A stretch of 64,000 nt of DNA, from NCBI RefSeq assembly GCF_900119075.1, contig NZ_FPIP01000010.1, forward strand, positions 62,001 to 126,000. Direction: 5' to 3'. Below the pieces are notes generated by a model. That model saw only the letters and a program-made list of their open reading frames with translations, ran no database searches and was not told the origin of the DNA. Source of the DNA: Ruminococcus flavefaciens (lineage in GTDB: Bacteria > Bacillota > Clostridia > Oscillospirales > Ruminococcaceae). This document shows, in pieces, positions 60,192 to 64,000 of the stretch. Positions within the stretch are counted from its first letter, which is position 1. Each line of letters opens with the position of its first letter. The position numbers and the translations under genes were made by a program.

Positions 60192-62648
60192 ATGAAAAAA
60201 ACAGCAGCGTTTCTTGCAGCCTGCGTTGTAACAGGCTGCGCACTCACAGCGCCCATGAACGGTATCCCTCAGGCAGCCGTTAATGCGGCTGACGGCTATG
60301 ACATGAAGATAACCGTTGACCTCAAGGGCGAAAAAAAGGAAATATCCCCTCTCATCTATGGCGTGAACCAGTATACAACTCCTCTCAAGGACGTCAAGAC
60401 TAATTCCGTTCGTCAGGGCGGTAACCGTATGACAGCCTACAACTGGGAGACAAACGCTTCCAACGCAGGTTCGGACTGGAAGCACAGCTCGGATACCAAC
60501 CTCTCGGAATCCGACGATCCCGCAGACTGCGTTCAGCAGCTCTCAAAGGACGCAGCCAAGAACAATGTTGGCTACAAGCTTACCACTCTCCAGCTTGCAG
60601 GCTATGTTTCAGCCGATAAGAAGGGTACTGTAACAGAAGAAGAAAAAGCTCCCTCAGACCGCTGGAACAAGGTAGTTCTTACAAAGGGCTCCGATTTCGC
60701 AGAGACTCCCGACCTGACAGACGGCGTAGTTTACATGGACGAGTACGTAAACTACATCATCAAGAAGCTGGGCGACTCAAAGTCAAAGACAGGTATACAG
60801 GGCTACAGCCTCGATAACGAGCCTGTTCTCTGGAACGACACACACAGCAGAATGCACCCCGAGCCTGTTACTATCGAGGAGCTCAAGACAAAGTCCATTG
60901 AAATGGCAAAGAATGTCAAGAAGCTCGATCCAAACGCTGAAGTATTCGGTCCTGCACTGTACGGATACACAGCTTTCGATCACCTCGATGACGACGATCA
61001 GCATGACGAATGGGAAAAGGTTAAGGCTGAAAACAACTACCACTGGTATCTTGACAGCTACCTTGACGATATGCACAAGGCTTCGGAGGAGTGCGGCACA
61101 AGACTCCTCGATGTTCTCGATATCCACTACTACTCAGAGTCCGCAAGAAAGGGCGCTGAGGACAGAGTTCAGTCAGTTCGTACCCTTTACGAAAAGGGCT
61201 TCGTTGAAAACAGCTGGATAGGTCAGTGGTGTATGGAAAACGTTCCGATACTTCCTACGATCCAGGCGTCTATCGACAAGTACTACCCCGGCACAAAGCT
61301 GGGTATCTCCGAGTATAACTTCGGCGGCGGCGACGATACATCAGGTACTATCGCACAGGTAGAAGCTCTCGGCTGCTATGCTGACCAAGGCGTTTACTTC
61401 GCTACTCTCTGGGGCGGCGAGCCGTTCATCGTTTCGGGTATCAACCTCTACACAAACTACGACGGAAAGGGCGGCTGCTTCGGCGATACCCTTATCCCTG
61501 CAAAGTCCGAGGACGTTTCCAAGTCCAGCACTTATGCTGCTGTAAACGCTAAGGACGACTCTACAGTAACTGTTATGGTCACAAACAAGAACATGACAGA
61601 AAAGGAAAACGCAACTATCGACCTCAAGAACGCTGAAAAGGACTACAAGTCCGCAGCTGTTTACGCTATCTACGGCGATGACGAGAAGATAAAGCTCATC
61701 GACGTTATCAAGGACGTCAAGGACAACAGCGTAAGCGTTGACCTCCCTGCTTTCTCAGCAGCTATGGTAGTCGTTTCCGACAAGGCTGACGCTTTCAGCG
61801 ACCTCAAGACCTATGAGGAAACAAAGACCGACCTCGTTACAAAGGAATACACAGATATCGAGAAGCTGACCAACGACAAGGGCTTCGTAGTAGTTCCTGT
61901 CGAGGACGCTAAGCACCTCTCAAAGATAGTCATCAACGGCGCTGTTACTTCAAGCGCTGGTTCAAGCTGGGCTACAGCAGGCTGTGCTGTATGCATGAAC
62001 GCTGTTTCCAAGGACGGCGAGAACTTCTGGACATACAAGGATTACTCAATGCCTCTGGGCAACAAGGTATCCGCTACAGTCAAGTTCGACGGTATGCTCA
62101 CAAAGACCACAGGCGAGGGCGCTGACAAGGTATCGGAAGACCTTGAAGCTACTATCGCAGACGGCAAGTTCGAGCTCCAGAAATGGTGGGACGCTTCCGA
62201 AAAGAGCGAGGCTTCCGCAGAGGACAAGATAGAAGTCAAGTATTCAAGCATTCAGGTAGTTTATGAGTACGCACAGGGCGAAACTCCCACTGTAAAGCCT
62301 GATACTTCAACTACAACAACTACATCTGAAACAACTACAGCCAGTAGCAGCACGACCACAACTACTTCTGCGACAACTACTACAGTCGGCAGCGGAGACG
62401 TTTTATACGGCGACGCAAACGCTGACGGTGCAGTAGACCTTTCGGACGCAGTAATGATAATGCAGGAGCTGGCCAATCCCAATAAATTCGGTCTGAACGG
62501 TACGGACGAGCACCATATCACCGAAAAGGGACTCAAAAACGCAGACTGCTGCAACGTTGGCGACGGCGTTACAAACAACGACGCACTGGCAATACAGAAG
62601 TATCTGCTGAAGCTTATAGACAAGCTTCCTGCCGAGATAAAGGAATAA
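60192..62648 (+). CDS. GH44 endoglucanase/xyloglucanase with C-terminal dockerin (818 aa)
   Basis: Signal peptide (about 1-33). The GH44 domain (about 40-530) has ISPLIYGVNQY, RQGGNRMTAYNWE, the acid/base Glu in GYSLDNEPVLWND and the nucleophile Glu in LGISEYNFGGGDD, with ADQGVYFATLWGG. A module at about 550-695 (VVVPVEDAKHLSKIVING to SSIQVVYEYAQG) is in the place where R. flavefaciens GH44 enzymes have a carbohydrate-binding module. A Thr/Ser linker (about 700-735) leads to a dockerin (about 737-805) with loop DANADGAVDLSD, then ELANPNKFGLNG. GH44 enzymes cut beta-1,4-glucans including xyloglucan. It should be secreted and assembled into the cellulosome. Confidence 0.95.
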   Translation: MKKTAAFLAACVVTGCALTAPMNGIPQAAVNAADGYDMKITVDLKGEKKEISPLIYGVNQYTTPLKDVKTNSVRQGGNRMTAYNWETNASNAGSDWKHSSDTNLSESDDPADCVQQLSKDAAKNNVGYKLTTLQLAGYVSADKKGTVTEEEKAPSDRWNKVVLTKGSDFAETPDLTDGVVYMDEYVNYIIKKLGDSKSKTGIQGYSLDNEPVLWNDTHSRMHPEPVTIEELKTKSIEMAKNVKKLDPNAEVFGPALYGYTAFDHLDDDDQHDEWEKVKAENNYHWYLDSYLDDMHKASEECGTRLLDVLDIHYYSESARKGAEDRVQSVRTLYEKGFVENSWIGQWCMENVPILPTIQASIDKYYPGTKLGISEYNFGGGDDTSGTIAQVEALGCYADQGVYFATLWGGEPFIVSGINLYTNYDGKGGCFGDTLIPAKSEDVSKSSTYAAVNAKDDSTVTVMVTNKNMTEKENATIDLKNAEKDYKSAAVYAIYGDDEKIKLIDVIKDVKDNSVSVDLPAFSAAMVVVSDKADAFSDLKTYEETKTDLVTKEYTDIEKLTNDKGFVVVPVEDAKHLSKIVINGAVTSSAGSSWATAGCAVCMNAVSKDGENFWTYKDYSMPLGNKVSATVKFDGMLTKTTGEGADKVSEDLEATIADGKFELQKWWDASEKSEASAEDKIEVKYSSIQVVYEYAQGETPTVKPDTSTTTTTSETTTASSSTTTTTSATTTTVGSGDVLYGDANADGAVDLSDAVMIMQELANPNKFGLNGTDEHHITEKGLKNADCCNVGDGVTNNDALAIQKYLLKLIDKLPAEIKE

Positions 62649-62696
62649 GCTCCCATTTGCTCCTTTATCATAAAACATGAAATCCTCTCTTTCTAA

Positions 62697-62729
62697 AGTT
62701 TTAAGGGCTTCCCTCAGTGGAAGCCCTTT
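62697..62729 (+). terminator. Terminator of the GH44 gene
   Basis: AAGGGCTTCC pairs with GGAAGCCCTT, then T residues. Confidence 0.82.
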
Positions 62730-62794
62730 CGCCTGCGCAGTGATATATCTTAAATACGTCCGTTAAAAGCGGACGCGACAATTCTTTATTAATA

Positions 62795-62822
62795 AAAAGG
62801 GCGTGATAGATTCACGCCCTTA
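62795..62822 (-). terminator. Terminator overlapping the GGDEF gene stop codon
   Basis: AAGGGCGTGA pairs with TCACGCCCTT; on the minus strand T residues follow. The stem includes the stop codon at 62820-62822. Confidence 0.75.
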
Positions 62823-63926
62823 ATCTGTATATTCTGTGTGGTTCTTGCCGTTGTTCTTGCCCTTGTAAAGACGTTTGTCGGCTGTTGTGATTACGTTGTC
62901 TATCTTGTCCACAGGTATTCCCTTGCTTACTCCGAATGTCATAGTAACTCCGAATTCAACGTCGTCTATCTCAAAAACATGACTGCGGAGCATCTTATGT
63001 ATCTGGTCGGTAAATGCAACGCCCTTTTCTATGCTTGCATTTGGTATTACAAAGAGGAACTCCTCTCCGCCCCATCTTGCAGCATATCCGCCGTCGGGAA
63101 TAAAGTTTATGAACTGGTTCGATACGTAAACAAGCACCTTATCACCTACGTCATGTCCGTAGGTATCGTTTATCCTCTTGAAGTTGTCGATATCTCCGAT
63201 ACCGATAACATACTGGCTCCTCGGAGGACAGTCTCTTCGGATAGCACGGATATTCTCATTCATTGCACGTCGGTTGAACAGATGAGTAAGCGGATCCTTT
63301 GAAGCCTGCTCCTTGAATTCCTCACGCTGATCCACCAGCTGGAACTCCTTATACTCACGGATAAAGATATTTGATACGCCTGCTACCATCATCACGAAAA
63401 CTCCGATGACTGCGTTTGTTATCTGTATCGCCTTTATTACGTCATTATCCTCGAATACATATTTTACATCGGCATTGTAATCCATTGTGATCTTGTAATA
63501 CAGGAACAGTCCCATAGATACCGCCGAGATAATGAACGGGATATATATCTTCTGCGTATACGTCAGGAACGTTGCGGGGATTATCAGTATAAAGAACATC
63601 GCAAAGTCGGGCTGCCACCCAAGAAAATGCGTGGCAAATGCGGCATGGGCGATAACTTCGATATCCGCAAGATACAGCAGTGCTGCACCGCCCTTTCCTA
63701 AACGTATGACAACAAAGAGCGTAAAATAAAAAAGAACACTGAATATATTGAATATAACAAGTTCTTTGACCTGAAGTATATAGAACATTATCAGGTACGC
63801 AATATGTGCACATAAACAGGCTATATTACTGAATGAATATATAAACTTTTCATTTGATTTGTCAAATATCTGCTTGTGGCTGGCAACGAATTCTCTGAGA
63901 AAATACGTGTCATTTTGGGAATTCAT
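62820..63926 (-). CDS. Membrane diguanylate cyclase (GGDEF domain, 368 aa)
   Basis: The ATG ending at 63926 follows GAGGGGGAG at 12 bases; the GTG at 63938 abuts that site. Six or so membrane helices (about 35-195) precede a GGDEF domain (about 210-365). The substrate loop is DPLTHLFNRRAMNENIRAI, the metal Asp in GIGDIDNFKRINDTYGHDVG, and the active-site motif RWGGEEF. It should make c-di-GMP from GTP. There is no RxxD inhibitory site at the usual place before the GGEEF (the residues are DGGYAARWGGEEF). It opposes the EAL protein at 20227. Confidence 0.93.
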   Translation of the reverse strand: MNSQNDTYFLREFVASHKQIFDKSNEKFIYSFSNIACLCAHIAYLIMFYILQVKELVIFNIFSVLFYFTLFVVIRLGKGGAALLYLADIEVIAHAAFATHFLGWQPDFAMFFILIIPATFLTYTQKIYIPFIISAVSMGLFLYYKITMDYNADVKYVFEDNDVIKAIQITNAVIGVFVMMVAGVSNIFIREYKEFQLVDQREEFKEQASKDPLTHLFNRRAMNENIRAIRRDCPPRSQYVIGIGDIDNFKRINDTYGHDVGDKVLVYVSNQFINFIPDGGYAARWGGEEFLFVIPNASIEKGVAFTDQIHKMLRSHVFEIDDVEFGVTMTFGVSKGIPVDKIDNVITTADKRLYKGKNNGKNHTEYTD

Positions 63927-64000
63927 ATCGATTGTCACTCCCCCTCAAGTTGTTATACAAATTATTATACACCAAATACGGCATTATTTCAATATATAAA

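Overview
The window reads as a chromosome segment from a cellulosome-forming Ruminococcus (Firmicutes/Clostridia), most like R. flavefaciens. Five secreted proteins carry dockerin modules: a serpin, two BspA-type leucine-rich-repeat proteins, a C-type lectin/beta-helix protein and a GH11-like protein. A sixth is a GH44 endoglucanase. Thr-rich linkers and strong GGAGG ribosome sites also fit. The species call is inferred from protein architecture; there is no rRNA here.

Layout. 1-2.3 kb holds a truncated membrane protein and an Asp-rich repeat lipoprotein. 2.4-9.1 kb is a five-gene operon: FtsX-type permease, ABC ATPase, C45-family acyltransferase-like lipoprotein, response regulator and histidine kinase. 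9.5-12.7 kb has a VanY-type carboxypeptidase and the serpin-dockerin. 13-14.2 kb is a small phage-tail-like trio. 14.5-17.6 kb has an alpha/beta hydrolase and a PadR/DUF1700/DUF4097/Tudor-like operon with a clear palindromic operator. 18-22.3 kb has an ECF sigma/PASTA anti-sigma pair and an EAL phosphodiesterase fused to a beta-helix.

23.53-38.22 kb is a decayed integrated element. A 45-bp direct copy of the 3' half of tRNA-Ala(GGC) marks its left end. The intact tRNA and a tyrosine integrase without its N-terminus mark the right end. Paired TAACGGAAA motifs lie just inside both ends, and a third diverged end lies in the middle. Cargo includes three dockerin adhesin-like proteins, a sodium:alanine symporter, a second ECF sigma/anti-sigma pair and many gene fragments (helix-hairpin-helix, SRAP, IS66, AddA-like nuclease).

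38.3-50 kb is core-like: GHL10-type hydrolase, GNAT, rpoC, rpoB with a long acidic tail, a TraB/GumN-like protein without the expected His residues, and a GntR regulator. 50.7-64 kb holds a DUF4003-like protein, PPK2, the triple GH11-like dockerin protein, a two-component system, a C_GCAxxG_C_C protein, an XRE regulator, the GH44 dockerin cellulase and a diguanylate cyclase.

Intergenic regions hold many modular hairpin repeats whose stems vary with compensatory changes between copies. No CRISPR array or rRNA was seen; there is one tRNA. Positions of protein domains are estimates from reading the sequence, and all family assignments are by recognition without a database search.
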